DNA of 64,000 bases from Nonomuraea coxensis DSM 45129 (GTDB lineage Bacteria; Actinomycetota; Actinomycetes; Streptosporangiales; Streptosporangiaceae): NCBI RefSeq assembly GCF_019397265.1, contig NZ_CP068985.1, positions 8,402,501 to 8,466,500 of the forward strand, in the 5' to 3' direction. Below are positions 1-9,281 of the stretch, one piece after another. Both the position numbers and the translations under genes were made by a program. The notes beneath the pieces were generated by a model. The model was not told the origin of the DNA. It saw only the letters and a program-made list of their open reading frames with translations, and did not search any database. The stretch's first letter is position 1. Each line of letters starts with the position of its first letter.

Positions 1-136
1 AACACACATCAATGTCACCGGAGTGATGGAGGAGGGTTGTGCCGCACCGCGTCGGCTCCTAAAGATTAGCAGCGCCTCCACGCTGCTCGTGCCGATTCGC
101 CTGTCTCTCCGGCCACAGTACGATCACGGCCGACCA

Positions 137-142
137 TAGACT
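137..142 (+). promoter_or_regulatory. -10 box of a leaderless promoter for the S9 peptidase
   Basis: TAGACT lies six bases before the GTG start at 149, the spacing expected if transcription begins at the start codon. No Shine-Dalgarno is visible. A 7-bp inverted repeat (68-74 with 81-87, loop 6) lies about 50 bases further upstream and could be an operator. The rest of bases 1-136 shows no gene. Confidence 0.55.
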
Positions 143-148
143 CCCAGC

Positions 149-2239
149 GTGAGCAGCAACATGCCGCCAGTGGCGAAGAAGATCCCGGCCGAGCGCACGC
201 ATCACGGCGACACCGTCATCGACGAGTACGCCTGGCTGGCCAACAAGGACGATCCCGACACCACGGCCTATCTGGAGGCGGAGAACGCGTTTCTCAAGGA
301 GCAGACCGCTCATCTGGCGGACCTCCAGGAGCAGGTGTTCCAGGAGATCAAGGGTCGCACCCAGGAGACCGACCTGTCGGTGCCGAGCCGCAAGGGCGCC
401 TGGTGGTACTTCAGCCGCACCGAGGAGGGCAAGCAGTACGCCGTCTCGTGCCGCGTGCCCGCCGACAGCGACGCGCCCCCGAGCATCACCCCCGGTGAGC
501 GCCTCGACCGGGAGCAGGTGATCCTCGACGGCAACGAGCTGGCCGGCGACAGCCCGTTCTTCTCGGTCGGCACCAGCGCGGTCAGTCCCGACGGGACGAT
601 GCTGGCCTTCTCCACCGACTTCAAGGGCGACGAGCGCTTCACCCTGCGCTTCAAGAACCTGGAGACGGGCGAGGTGCTGCCCGACGAGATCGCCGACATC
701 TTCTACGGCGGCGCCTGGTCGCCCGACGGCTCGGCGTTCTTCTACACGCGCGTGGACGACGCCTGGCGTCCCTACCAGGTCTACCGCCACACCCTCGGCA
801 CCCAGGAGGACGTCCTCGTGTACGAGGAGTCCGACGAGCGCTACTGGGTGGGCATCGGGCTGACCCGCAGCGAGCGCTACCTGGTGCTGGCCGTGGGCAG
901 CAAGATCACCAGCGAGGTCCGGATCCTGGACTCCGCCGACCCGTCCGGCGAGTTCCGGCTCGTCCGGCCGCGGACGACCGGGGTGGAGTACAGCGTCGAG
1001 CACGCCGGCGACTTCTTCTACGTCCTGCACAACGAGAACGCCGAGAACTTCGAGCTGGCGACGGCCCCGCTCGACGCCCCCGGCACGTGGACGCCGCTGA
1101 TCCCCCACCGGGAGGACACCCGGCTGCTGGGCATCGACGCCTTCGCCGGCCACGCGGTGGTGTACTTCCGCCGCGACGGGCTGACCGGGCTGCGGGTGCT
1201 GCCGTACCCGGCCGACGGGCGGGGCTGGCGTGAGCGGGCCGAGGCGGCCGAGCGGAACGCGTACGAGATCGACTTCCCCGAGCCCCTGTACGACGTCGGC
1301 CCGGCCGGCAACCCCGAGTTCACGACGACGCGGCTGCGGCTGACGTACACGAGCATGGTGACCCCGCCCAGCGTGTACGACTACGAGCTCGACTCCCACG
1401 AGCTGATCCTGCTGAAGCGGCGCCCGGTGCTGGGCGGCTACGACCCGGCCGAGTACGAGCAGTTCCGCGAGTGGGCCACGGCGGAGGACGGCACGCGGGT
1501 CCCGATCTCGATCGTCAAGCGGAAGGACGCGGCCAGGCCGGCGCCGACCGTGCTCTACGGCTACGGGAGCTACGAGACGTCGATCGACCCGGGCTTCTCG
1601 GTGCCGCGCCTGTCGCTGCTCGACCGCGGGTTCGTCTTCGCCGTCGCGCACGTGCGGGGCGGCGGCGAGATGGGCCGCCGCTGGTACGAGGAAGGCAAGC
1701 TGACGAGGAAGCGCAACACGTTCACGGACTTCGTGGCGGCGGCCAGGCACATGAAGGCGTCCGGCTGGAGCGAGCGGATCATCGCGCGCGGCGGGTCGGC
1801 GGGCGGCCTGCTGATGGGCGCGGTGACGAACCTGGCGCCGGAGGAGTTCGCGGGCGTGGTGGCCGAGGTGCCGTTCGTGGACGCGCTCAACACGATCCTC
1901 GATCCTTCGCTGCCGCTGACGGTGATCGAGTGGGACGAGTGGGGCGACCCGCTGCACGATCCCGACGTGTACGCCTACATGAAGAGCTACACGCCGTACG
2001 AGAACGTGGACGGCCGGACGTACCCGCCGGTCCTGGCGATCACGAGCCTCAACGACACCCGCGTCCTCTACCACGAGCCGGCCAAGTGGATCGCCCGGCT
2101 GCGGGCGAGCGCGCAGGGCGGCCCGTTCCTGCTGAAGACGGAGATGGGGGCGGGTCACGGCGGGCGCAGCGGACGCTACGACGCCTGGCGGGAGGAGGCG
2201 TTCGCGCTCTCCTGGATCATCGAGAGGGGCACGGCATGA
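149..2239 (+). CDS. S9A prolyl oligopeptidase family serine peptidase
   Basis: This 696-residue protein is a cytoplasmic-type prolyl oligopeptidase, which cleaves short peptides after proline. The N-terminal two-thirds should form the beta-propeller that screens substrates and the C-terminal third is an alpha/beta hydrolase. The catalytic triad can be placed at Ser550 (GGSAGG), Asp636 (LNDTRV) and His670 (GAGHGG). No signal peptide is present. The GTG start at 149 is preferred because of the -10 box just upstream. Its stop overlaps the ATG of the aldo/keto reductase (ATGA), so the two are translationally coupled. Length is normal for the family. Confidence 0.93.
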   Translation: MSSNMPPVAKKIPAERTHHGDTVIDEYAWLANKDDPDTTAYLEAENAFLKEQTAHLADLQEQVFQEIKGRTQETDLSVPSRKGAWWYFSRTEEGKQYAVSCRVPADSDAPPSITPGERLDREQVILDGNELAGDSPFFSVGTSAVSPDGTMLAFSTDFKGDERFTLRFKNLETGEVLPDEIADIFYGGAWSPDGSAFFYTRVDDAWRPYQVYRHTLGTQEDVLVYEESDERYWVGIGLTRSERYLVLAVGSKITSEVRILDSADPSGEFRLVRPRTTGVEYSVEHAGDFFYVLHNENAENFELATAPLDAPGTWTPLIPHREDTRLLGIDAFAGHAVVYFRRDGLTGLRVLPYPADGRGWRERAEAAERNAYEIDFPEPLYDVGPAGNPEFTTTRLRLTYTSMVTPPSVYDYELDSHELILLKRRPVLGGYDPAEYEQFREWATAEDGTRVPISIVKRKDAARPAPTVLYGYGSYETSIDPGFSVPRLSLLDRGFVFAVAHVRGGGEMGRRWYEEGKLTRKRNTFTDFVAAARHMKASGWSERIIARGGSAGGLLMGAVTNLAPEEFAGVVAEVPFVDALNTILDPSLPLTVIEWDEWGDPLHDPDVYAYMKSYTPYENVDGRTYPPVLAITSLNDTRVLYHEPAKWIARLRASAQGGPFLLKTEMGAGHGGRSGRYDAWREEAFALSWIIERGTA

Positions 2240-3231
2240 GCTATCGGGCGGACGAGCGGCGCTACGAACGGCAGCCGTACAACCGGAGCGGGCGCAGCGG
2301 GCTGCGGCTGCCGGCGGTGTCGCTCGGGCTGTGGCACAACTTCGGCGACGACCGGCCGGTGGAGAACTCGCGGGCGATCCTGCGCAGGGCGTTCGACCTC
2401 GGGGTGACGCATTTCGACCTGGCCAACAACTACGGGGTGCCGTACGGGTCGGCGGAGCGCACGTTCGGCCGGATCCTGCGCGAGGATTTCCTCCCCTACC
2501 GGGACGAGCTGGTCATCTCGACCAAGGCCGGGTACGACATGTGGCCCGGCCCGTACGGCGAGTGGGGCTCGCGGAAATATCTGCTGGCGAGCCTCGACCA
2601 GTCGCTCGCCCGGATGGGCCTCGACTACGTGGACATCTTCTACAGCCACCGGCCCGACCCGGACACGCCGCTGGAGGAGACCATGGGGGCGCTGGACCGG
2701 GCGGTGCGCTCGGGCAAGGCGCTGTACGCGGGCATCTCCAACTACTCGCCCGAGCAGACCGCGCAGGCGGCGCGGATCATGCGGGAGCTGGGCACGCCGC
2801 TGCTCATCCACCAGCCGTCGTACTCGATGATCAACCGGTGGATCGAGGACGGGCTGCTGGACACGCTGGAGGAGGCGGGCATGGGCTGCATCGTGTTCTC
2901 GCCGCTGGCGCAGGGGGTGCTGACGGACCGCTACCTGGAGGGGGTGCCGGCCGACTCGCGGGCGGCGACCAGCCGTTTCCTCACCCCGGACCGGATCGAC
3001 CGGGAGCTCGCCCGCGACCTCGGCGCGATCGCCCGCGGCCGGGGTCAGACGCTGGCCCAGATGGCGCTGTCGTGGACGCTCAGGGACCCGCGGGTGACGA
3101 GCGTGCTCATCGGCGCGAGCAGCGTCGGGCAGCTTGAGGACAACGTGGCCTGCGTGGACGGCCCCGCCTTCACCGAGGACGAACTCGACGCGATCGACAA
3201 GATCACCGTTCCGACTTCGTCGGCCCGGTGA
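2236..3231 (+). CDS. Aldo/keto reductase (YghZ/glyceraldehyde-3-phosphate reductase type)
   Basis: This 331-residue NADPH-dependent aldo/keto reductase reads as the family that includes E. coli YghZ and Kv-beta-like reductases. Visible landmarks are FDLANNYGVPYGSAE (catalytic Asp and Tyr), the STKAGYDMWPGPYGEWGSRK segment with the catalytic Lys, and SRFL...SVLIGASS near the C-terminus for cofactor binding. The ATG at 2236 overlaps the stop of the upstream peptidase, and the long in-frame extension through the peptidase gene is only a shadow. It ends 31 bases before the convergent membrane gene. The physiological substrate, probably an aldehyde or methylglyoxal, cannot be read from sequence. 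Confidence 0.92.
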   Translation: MSYRADERRYERQPYNRSGRSGLRLPAVSLGLWHNFGDDRPVENSRAILRRAFDLGVTHFDLANNYGVPYGSAERTFGRILREDFLPYRDELVISTKAGYDMWPGPYGEWGSRKYLLASLDQSLARMGLDYVDIFYSHRPDPDTPLEETMGALDRAVRSGKALYAGISNYSPEQTAQAARIMRELGTPLLIHQPSYSMINRWIEDGLLDTLEEAGMGCIVFSPLAQGVLTDRYLEGVPADSRAATSRFLTPDRIDRELARDLGAIARGRGQTLAQMALSWTLRDPRVTSVLIGASSVGQLEDNVACVDGPAFTEDELDAIDKITVPTSSAR

Positions 3232-3262
3232 TCAAGATGCTGCGTCTGATGGTTCGCTTCGC

Positions 3263-5695
3263 TCACAGGGCCTCGTGCCGCTGGAGGTAGGTGAAGGAGG
3301 CCCAGCCGGGCAGCACCGGCAGCCAGAAGGTGAGCAGCCGGTGCAGCAGCACGGCCGAGGTGGCGAGCTCGGCCGGCAGCCCGGCCACGGTCAGGCCCAG
3401 GGCCAGCGCGCCCTCGACCGCGCCCAGCCCGCCGGGTGTGGGCGCGGCCGAGCCGATGGCGTTGGCCGTGAGGTAGACGACGGCGACGGCGGTGAAGCTG
3501 AGGCTGCCGCCGAACGCCGCCACGCAGGCGTCCAGGCACACCACGAACGCCATGGTGATCATGAGGGTGCCGACGGACGCCTCGATCATCTTGCGCGGCG
3601 ACTGGAGCACGTCGAGCAGGCGCGGCAGCACGTTGCTGAACAGCCGGCGCATCCGCGAGGTGATCAGCCGGCGCAGCGGCGGCACGCCCAGCACCCCCAC
3701 GACCGCGACCGCCACGGCCAGCAGCGCCAGCACCAGGCCGCGTGACGGGGTGAAGGACGTCGCGGTGTTGGAGCCGGTGATGTAGGCGAACAGCAGCAGC
3801 AGCGCGATGTGGAAGACCAGCATGATGAGCTGGGAGGCGCCGACGCTGGCCACCGCGCTGGCCGGGGAGATGCCGCGCTTCTGCAGGTAGCGGGTGTTGA
3901 TCGCGACGCCGCCGACGGCCGCGGGCGCGACCAGCTTGACGAACGACGACGCGAACTGCACCAGCACGGTCCGCCAGAGCGGCAGCGGCTCGGGCACGAA
4001 GCCGCGCAGCATGAGCGCGGCGGCCACGAAGCTGACGAACGAGGCCGCGAGCGCCAGGACCGACCAGGCCCAGTTGGCCGTGGTGACCACCTCGTAGATG
4101 TTCACCTGGCTGAGCTGGGAGAGCAGGAAGTAGGCGGCGAGCGCGCTGGCGATGATGGTGACGAGCGTGCGCGGGCGGAAGCGTTCGAGGCGGACCTCCT
4201 CGACCTTGCCCTGCGGCTTGAGCGCGACGATCTGCTCGCGGATGCCGGGCAGGATCTGCTTGGCCTTGCCGAGGGCCGAGCGGGTCTCCCTGGTGAGCGC
4301 GATGCGCTGGAGCAGCGGCATGGCGGCGGCGAGCGCGTCGGGGCCCATCACGGCGGCCGCGGCGCGTACGGAGCGCTCGGGGCCGACGCGCAGCGCGAGG
4401 TAGGTGAGGAGCTGGGCGACGTCGATGCGCAGCAGCAGGTCGCCGGCGGCGATCTCGCCGCTGCGCGCGTCGGTGAGCACGACCCGGCCGGCCCGGTCGA
4501 GGTGGATGCCGTCGCCGGTGAGGCGGCGGTGGGCGAGGCGCTGGATCTGCAGCAGCTCGACCTGTTCCCAGATCTGGTGCAGCAGGGCGTCGTCGATCTC
4601 GTTGTCGGGGACCTCGTCGAGCGGGCGGGTCTCGATGTGCTCGTAGGCGAGCAGGGCGGCCTCGGTGCCGATCTCGCTGGTGCCGAGCAGGCGCGGGGTG
4701 CTGGCTCCTGCGGCCTGGCCCGCGTACGCCATGAGGGCCTCGCGCTCCAGCTCGGCGCGGAGCGAGCGGATGGCGCGGCGGCGGGTCTCGGAGTTGAGCC
4801 TGATGCGCCGCCACAATCGGTACGGGAGCCCGGCCACCTGCCGGTCGCGGTCGAGGACGGTGACGTCGAGGCTGGTGCCGTCCTTGAGGCCGACGGCGTA
4901 GCGGCGGCTGCCCTGGTGGTCGTCCTCGATGCGGCGGGCGGAGACGACCTGGAACGACAGCTTGCGGAGCGCGGCCACCACGGCGCTGCCCGGCGGCCGG
5001 GTGTTGGGGCTGCCGACGCCGTAGAGGGTGGCGTAGCCGATGGCCATGCCGACGAGGACGGTGACGATGGCGCTCGGGAGGGTGATCTGGCGGCCGGAGA
5101 AGAAGGCGAGGATGTAGAGCGCGATCGTGGTCCACATGAGCATCCGCCAGGTGGGGCGGCGGGAGATGCGGACCGCGGTGGTGTAGGCGACGACCGAGGT
5201 GAGCAGGGTGTTCAGCGGCTCGATGTCGCGGTTGCCGGTGAGCAGCAGGCGCAGGTCCTCGAGGTTGCCGCCGACCAGCCACTGTCCGAGCAGGAACGAG
5301 CCGGCCATGCCGACGATGGCGGCGATGAGCCCTTCGGCGACCCGCAGGCCGTCGCGGTGGAAGACCCGCTCGACGGCGAACGCGGTGGGCACGACGAGCA
5401 CGGCGGCGCCGCCGAGGAAGGCGGCGATGCGGCTGAGCAGCGGGACGAGCTCGGCGCCCTCCTTGACGTCGGCCTCCAGGCCGATGAGGGTCTGCTTGGC
5501 GACCAGGGTGAGCAGGACGACCGCGCCGAGGACGATGAGCGTGGCGAAGAAGCGCAGCAGGTCGGAGGGACGGCGCAGGCGCTGCGGCAGCAGCGGCTCT
5601 ACGACGTAGACGTCGCTGTCCGCGCGTGACGCGCCCACGGCCGGATCCCCCTCCGTGAGGTCCTCCGTGTCATCTCGTTCCCTGATTTCGGCCAC
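3263..5695 (-). CDS. Large membrane protein: kinase-like domain plus UPF0104/MprF-type flippase domain
   Basis: This 810-residue integral membrane protein has an N-terminal block of about six hydrophobic helices (residues 35-230), a soluble middle (about 235-490) and a C-terminal block of seven or eight helices (about 500-800). The C-terminal block has the GGVAINTRYLQKRG and PTPGGLGAVEGAL motifs of the lysylphosphatidylglycerol synthase TM/UPF0104 flippase family. The middle contains AYEHIETRPLDEV and DGIHLDRAGRVVLTD, resembling the ABC1/RIO-like kinase fold in which these proteins are often fused. It probably handles lipid or lipid-linked glycan translocation. GTG start; a CAGAAT box eight bases upstream suggests a leaderless mRNA. 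Confidence 0.85.
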   Translation of the reverse strand: MAEIRERDDTEDLTEGDPAVGASRADSDVYVVEPLLPQRLRRPSDLLRFFATLIVLGAVVLLTLVAKQTLIGLEADVKEGAELVPLLSRIAAFLGGAAVLVVPTAFAVERVFHRDGLRVAEGLIAAIVGMAGSFLLGQWLVGGNLEDLRLLLTGNRDIEPLNTLLTSVVAYTTAVRISRRPTWRMLMWTTIALYILAFFSGRQITLPSAIVTVLVGMAIGYATLYGVGSPNTRPPGSAVVAALRKLSFQVVSARRIEDDHQGSRRYAVGLKDGTSLDVTVLDRDRQVAGLPYRLWRRIRLNSETRRRAIRSLRAELEREALMAYAGQAAGASTPRLLGTSEIGTEAALLAYEHIETRPLDEVPDNEIDDALLHQIWEQVELLQIQRLAHRRLTGDGIHLDRAGRVVLTDARSGEIAAGDLLLRIDVAQLLTYLALRVGPERSVRAAAAVMGPDALAAAMPLLQRIALTRETRSALGKAKQILPGIREQIVALKPQGKVEEVRLERFRPRTLVTIIASALAAYFLLSQLSQVNIYEVVTTANWAWSVLALAASFVSFVAAALMLRGFVPEPLPLWRTVLVQFASSFVKLVAPAAVGGVAINTRYLQKRGISPASAVASVGASQLIMLVFHIALLLLFAYITGSNTATSFTPSRGLVLALLAVAVAVVGVLGVPPLRRLITSRMRRLFSNVLPRLLDVLQSPRKMIEASVGTLMITMAFVVCLDACVAAFGGSLSFTAVAVVYLTANAIGSAAPTPGGLGAVEGALALGLTVAGLPAELATSAVLLHRLLTFWLPVLPGWASFTYLQRHEAL

Positions 5696-5858
5696 CGTCA
5701 GCGATTCTGCACCTTCCCGGCAGGACCGTACGATCTCTGGGTCGCAGTGTCCCCGTTTCGCAACGCGGACGAGGCGCCTGCCGTCCCGTGGGCAGCCTAC
5801 GTCCGCGCAGGCAGGCTACACGGTGGAGCTCCGCCAGTTCATCTCTCGGAGCCCGACG

Positions 5859-5864
5859 TAGGCT
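5859..5864 (+). promoter_or_regulatory. -10 box of a leaderless promoter for the molybdoenzyme gene
   Basis: TAGGCT is separated by seven bases from the ATG at 5872, with no ribosome-binding site between. This argues for the 5872 start over the in-frame upstream ATG at 5788. Confidence 0.55.
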
Positions 5865-5871
5865 GTGTCAC

Positions 5872-7890
5872 ATGTCGGGCGAATTGCGAGTTCTGGGGGC
5901 GTGTCCGCTGGACTGCCCGGACACCTGTTCCTGGGTCGTCACCGTCGAGGACGGCGCGGCCGTCAAGCTGCGCGGCAACCCCGACCAGCCCTACACCAGG
6001 GGCGCGCTGTGCGTGAAGGTCAACCGTTACCTGGAGCACACGCGGGCGCCCGACCGGATCCTTTACCCGATGCGCCGGGTCGGCCCGAAGGGCTCGGGGC
6101 GGTTCGAGCGGATCTCGTGGGACGAGGCCCTGGACGAGATCGCCACCCGGCTGCGCGCGATCGTCGAGGAGCACGGCGGCGAGGCCATCTGGCCCTACCT
6201 CGGCACCGGCACGCTCGGCTATCTGCAGGGCTGCGAGGGCGTGGCGGGCCGCCGCTTCTGGAACGTGCTGGGTGCGTCGAAGCACTGGCTCAACATCTGC
6301 TCGGCGGCCGGCAGCCTCGGCCTGTACCGCGCGAACGGCACCGCGGGCGGCATGGACCCGGAGAACTTCGCGCTCTCCAAGCTGATCCTGCTCTGGGGCA
6401 CCAACACGCTGACCAGCGGCCACCACCTGTGGAAGTTCATCCAGGACGCCCGCGCGGCCGGCGCCCACGTGGTCGCCATCGACCCGATCCGCACCAGGAC
6501 CGCCGACCAGGCCGACGAACACCTCGCGATCCGGCCGGGCACGGACGCGGCGCTCGCGCTCGGGCTGCTCAACGTGGTGCTGGCCGAGAACGCGCAGGAC
6601 GAGGCGTACCTGGCCGAGCACACCGAGGGCTGGGCCGGCTTCCGCGAGGAGATCCTGGCCCACCCGGTGGAGAAGGCAAGCGAGATCACCGGCATCCCGG
6701 CGGCCGACATCCACAGGCTGGGGACGCGGCTGGCGCGCACCCGCCCGACCGCCATCCGGGCCACGATGGGCATCCAGCGGCACGCGGGCGGCGGCGCGGC
6801 CATGCGGACGATCGCCGCGATCCCGGCCGTGACGGGCGACTGGCGGCATCCGGGGGGCGGGGTGGCGTACTCGACCAGCGGGCACGTCCACCTGAACATC
6901 GACAGACGCGACGACCTGCTGCCGAAGCCGGTGCGCACGCTGGTCATGACGAAGCTGGCCTCGCAGCTCGACGACGTGAAGTGCCTGTGGGTGTACGCGG
7001 CCAACCCGCTCGGCTCCACGCCCGACGCGGGCGCCATCAGGCGGCAGCTCGCCCGCGAGGACCTGTTCACGGTCGTCATGGAGCAGTTCCCGACGGACAC
7101 CGTGGACTATGCCGACATCGTGCTGCCGGCCACCATGCAGACCGAGCACCACGACCTGCACGCCGGCTACGGGCACCTCTATCTGCTGTGGAACGAGGCC
7201 GCGGCAGAGCCGCCGGGCGAGTGCCTGTCGACGACCGAGACGTTCCGGCGGCTGGCCAGGCACATGGGGCTCACCGAACCGTCGCTCTACGACTCGGATC
7301 TGGAGCTGGCCGAGCAGCTGCTGTCCAGCGGGCATCCGTCGCTGGAGGGCGTCACGCTCGACCGGCTGCGCAAGGAGGGGTGGGTGCGGATGAACTATCC
7401 CAAGCCGTTCACGCCCTTCGCCGACGGGTTCCCGACGCGGTCGGGCCGGATGCGGTTCCCGCGGCCCGGGGAGGCGTACGTGCCGTCGCACGCGACGCTG
7501 GCGGCGGCGGAAGGCTCGCCGTACCGGCTGACGCTGGTGACGCCGGCCGCGCACACGTTCCTCAACACGACGTTCGGCAACAACGCCGAGCTGCGGCGGC
7601 GGGCCAAGGACCCGGTGGTGCTGGTCAACCCGGCCGACGCGGCGGCGCGCGGGCTGGTGGACGGCCGGCGCGTACGGGTCCACAACGACGGCGGCGAGTT
7701 CCTGGCCGACGTGGAGATCAGCGACCGGGTGGCCCCCGGCGTCGTCGCCTCGCCCAAGGGCCGCTGGCCGAAGCTCAGCCCCGGCGGCTCCAACCCGAAC
7801 GCCGTGGTGGCCGAGCGGGACGGCGACATGGGCAAGGGGCCGGGCTTCCACGACAACCTGGTCGAGATCAGCCCTTGTGCCGGTTCATGA
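5872..7890 (+). CDS. Molybdopterin-dependent oxidoreductase (formate dehydrogenase/DMSO reductase superfamily)
   Basis: This 672-residue protein carries the N-terminal 4Fe-4S motif (Cys11, Cys15, Cys19, Cys47) followed by molybdopterin domains (LNICSAAG, WGTNTLTSG, AIDPIRTRTADQAD) and a C-terminal Molydop_binding domain (about 550-670) with TFLNTTFGNN and VRVHNDGGEF. No Tat signal is present, so it should be cytoplasmic. No electron-transfer or cofactor-insertion partner is adjacent, as is usual for solitary actinomycete members of this group annotated only as molybdopterin oxidoreductases. Its 3' end overlaps the convergent lipoprotein gene by 23 bases. The substrate is unknown. Confidence 0.9.
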   Translation: MSGELRVLGACPLDCPDTCSWVVTVEDGAAVKLRGNPDQPYTRGALCVKVNRYLEHTRAPDRILYPMRRVGPKGSGRFERISWDEALDEIATRLRAIVEEHGGEAIWPYLGTGTLGYLQGCEGVAGRRFWNVLGASKHWLNICSAAGSLGLYRANGTAGGMDPENFALSKLILLWGTNTLTSGHHLWKFIQDARAAGAHVVAIDPIRTRTADQADEHLAIRPGTDAALALGLLNVVLAENAQDEAYLAEHTEGWAGFREEILAHPVEKASEITGIPAADIHRLGTRLARTRPTAIRATMGIQRHAGGGAAMRTIAAIPAVTGDWRHPGGGVAYSTSGHVHLNIDRRDDLLPKPVRTLVMTKLASQLDDVKCLWVYAANPLGSTPDAGAIRRQLAREDLFTVVMEQFPTDTVDYADIVLPATMQTEHHDLHAGYGHLYLLWNEAAAEPPGECLSTTETFRRLARHMGLTEPSLYDSDLELAEQLLSSGHPSLEGVTLDRLRKEGWVRMNYPKPFTPFADGFPTRSGRMRFPRPGEAYVPSHATLAAAEGSPYRLTLVTPAAHTFLNTTFGNNAELRRRAKDPVVLVNPADAAARGLVDGRRVRVHNDGGEFLADVEISDRVAPGVVASPKGRWPKLSPGGSNPNAVVAERDGDMGKGPGFHDNLVEISPCAGS

Positions 7891-8662
7891 ACGTCTCGAC
7901 GGTGTCCAGCACCTGATCGGCGTACGGGCTGGCGAACAGCTCGGAGGCGTGCAGGCGCTCGCCGGGGATGACGAGCACCTGGGCGTCGGGGGACTTGGTG
8001 GCGGCGGCGCGGGCGGCGTCGAGCGCGGCGCGGCCTCCGTAGTCGTCGTGCTCGCTGCCGACCTGGAGCAGCGGGACGGTGAGCTTCGCGGCGTCCTCGG
8101 GGGCGATCTCGCCTGACAGGGCGACCACGCCGGCGATCCTGTCGGGGCCGAGCTCCAGCGCGGCGGTGGCGGCGACGGTGGCGCCGATCGAGCCGCCGGC
8201 CAGGAACACGCGCTCGACGCCCTTCTCCTTGGCCAGGCGTTTCGCCATGGCGACGGTGGTGTCGCCGGGGGCGGCGACGGCGCTTCTCGCGTACAGGAGC
8301 ACGCGGTAGCCGGCGGCGACGAGGCGGTCGGAGAGCGGGCGCCAGGCGCAGACGTTGCCGCGGCGCTCGTAGGTGATGACGACGCCGGTGGAGCCGGTGC
8401 CGGCGATCACGCCGGGGAGGCCGCCGCCGTACTCGAAGATCTTGCCGTCGGCCTCGGTGAAGCAGCCGGAGACGTTGGGGCCGGTGGGCGGCGGGCTGCT
8501 GGGGGCGGCGCTGGTCGTGGCGGGCGTCGCCGGGTTCGCCGGGGTCGTGGCGGTCGTGGGGGTCGCCGGGGCGGGGGCCGCCCCTGTCCCGCCCCCGCTC
8601 CCGCAGGCGGCCGACGCGGCCAGCGTGACCACGAGCCCTGCGGCGCTCACCAGCTTGCGCAC
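7868..8662 (-). CDS. Lipoprotein alpha/beta-hydrolase
   Basis: The 264-residue product has a lipoprotein signal (hydrophobic stretch then LAASAAC, lipid-modified Cys near residue 20), a Gly/Ala/Thr/Pro linker, then an alpha/beta-hydrolase fold. The nucleophile elbow is GGSIGA; the GSEHDDYGG segment supplies an acid and LHASELF the late His. The protein should be anchored outside the membrane; the substrate is unknown. GTG start at 8662 is supported by GGGAGG nine bases upstream. It is divergent from padR with the PadR palindrome between, so it is a candidate PadR target. Its end overlaps the molybdoenzyme gene. Confidence 0.82.
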   Translation of the reverse strand: MRKLVSAAGLVVTLAASAACGSGGGTGAAPAPATPTTATTPANPATPATTSAAPSSPPPTGPNVSGCFTEADGKIFEYGGGLPGVIAGTGSTGVVITYERRGNVCAWRPLSDRLVAAGYRVLLYARSAVAAPGDTTVAMAKRLAKEKGVERVFLAGGSIGATVAATAALELGPDRIAGVVALSGEIAPEDAAKLTVPLLQVGSEHDDYGGRAALDAARAAATKSPDAQVLVIPGERLHASELFASPYADQVLDTVETFMNRHKG

Positions 8663-8686
8663 GATGGCCTACCTCCCATTGCTGCA

Positions 8687-8710
8687 CACTATGTCAGAAG
8701 TGACATAGTG
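8687..8710. promoter_or_regulatory. PadR-type operator palindrome
   Basis: A perfect inverted repeat with 10-base arms (CACTATGTCA and TGACATAGTG) and a 4-base centre contains ATGT-N8-ACAT, the classic half-site arrangement bound by PadR repressors. It lies between the divergent lipoprotein hydrolase and padR genes, just upstream of the TATCCT box (8721-8726) of padR. It probably serves autoregulation and may also control the hydrolase. Confidence 0.82.
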
Positions 8711-8735
8711 GGAAGCACCCTATCCTGGGGCCACG

Positions 8736-9281
8736 ATGACCTCAACACTGGGATTCGCGATCCTCGCTGTGCTCGCGCGCGGCGAGCGCACCGGATACGA
8801 CCTCGCGGCGGCCATGCGCACCCCGGTCGGCTACTTCTGGACGGCCGGCCACAGCCAGATCCACGCCGAGCTGCAGAAGCTGCGCGCCGGAGGGCTGGTG
8901 GGGTTCGAGGCCGAGCACGGGCCCGGCCCGCAGGGCAAGAAGGTCTACCACCTGACCCCCGACGGCCTGGCGGCGCTGCGCGCATGGGTGACCGAGCCGC
9001 CGCGCGCCCGGCCGGAGCGCGACGAGCTGGTGCTGAAGACGTACGCCTCATGGCTGGCCGAGCCGGGGCTGCTGCGCAGGCTGTTCGCCGACCAGCTCGC
9101 GATGCACGAGGAGCGGCTGGCGCACTACGAGCGGGAGGAGGCGGCCTTCGGCGGCCCGCCCCCGCCCGGCGATCCCCGGTTCGGCAACTACGCGACGCTC
9201 TGGTGCGGGCTCGGCTACGAGCGGCACCGCGTCGAATGGTGCAGGTGGGTGCTGGAGCGGCTCAGCTCAGCTGGAGCTTGA
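8736..9281 (+). CDS. PadR family transcriptional repressor
   Basis: This 181-residue protein has the N-terminal PadR winged helix (residues 1-80: TSTLGFAILAVLARGERTGYDL, HSQIHAELQKLRAGGLV, GKKVYHLTPDGLAALRAW) and a C-terminal Vir-type helical dimerisation domain. PadR proteins are one-component sensors that repress their own and adjacent genes. The ATG at 8736 follows a TATCCT box by nine bases. The perfect ATGT-N8-ACAT palindrome upstream is the expected binding site. Gene end overlaps the convergent GNAT gene by 20 bases. The inducer is unknown; a link to the divergent exported hydrolase is an inference from position. Confidence 0.92.
   Translation: MTSTLGFAILAVLARGERTGYDLAAAMRTPVGYFWTAGHSQIHAELQKLRAGGLVGFEAEHGPGPQGKKVYHLTPDGLAALRAWVTEPPRARPERDELVLKTYASWLAEPGLLRRLFADQLAMHEERLAHYEREEAAFGGPPPPGDPRFGNYATLWCGLGYERHRVEWCRWVLERLSSAGA

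Noticed and set aside
59..2158. Long minus-strand reading frame opposite the prolyl oligopeptidase
   Set aside because: It is rich in Arg, His, Val and Gly with no family pattern, and mirrors the codon structure of the real gene. Similar long shadows elsewhere (for example 3045-5282, 5839-7851, 21381-23774, 60597-63152) were dropped for the same reason.
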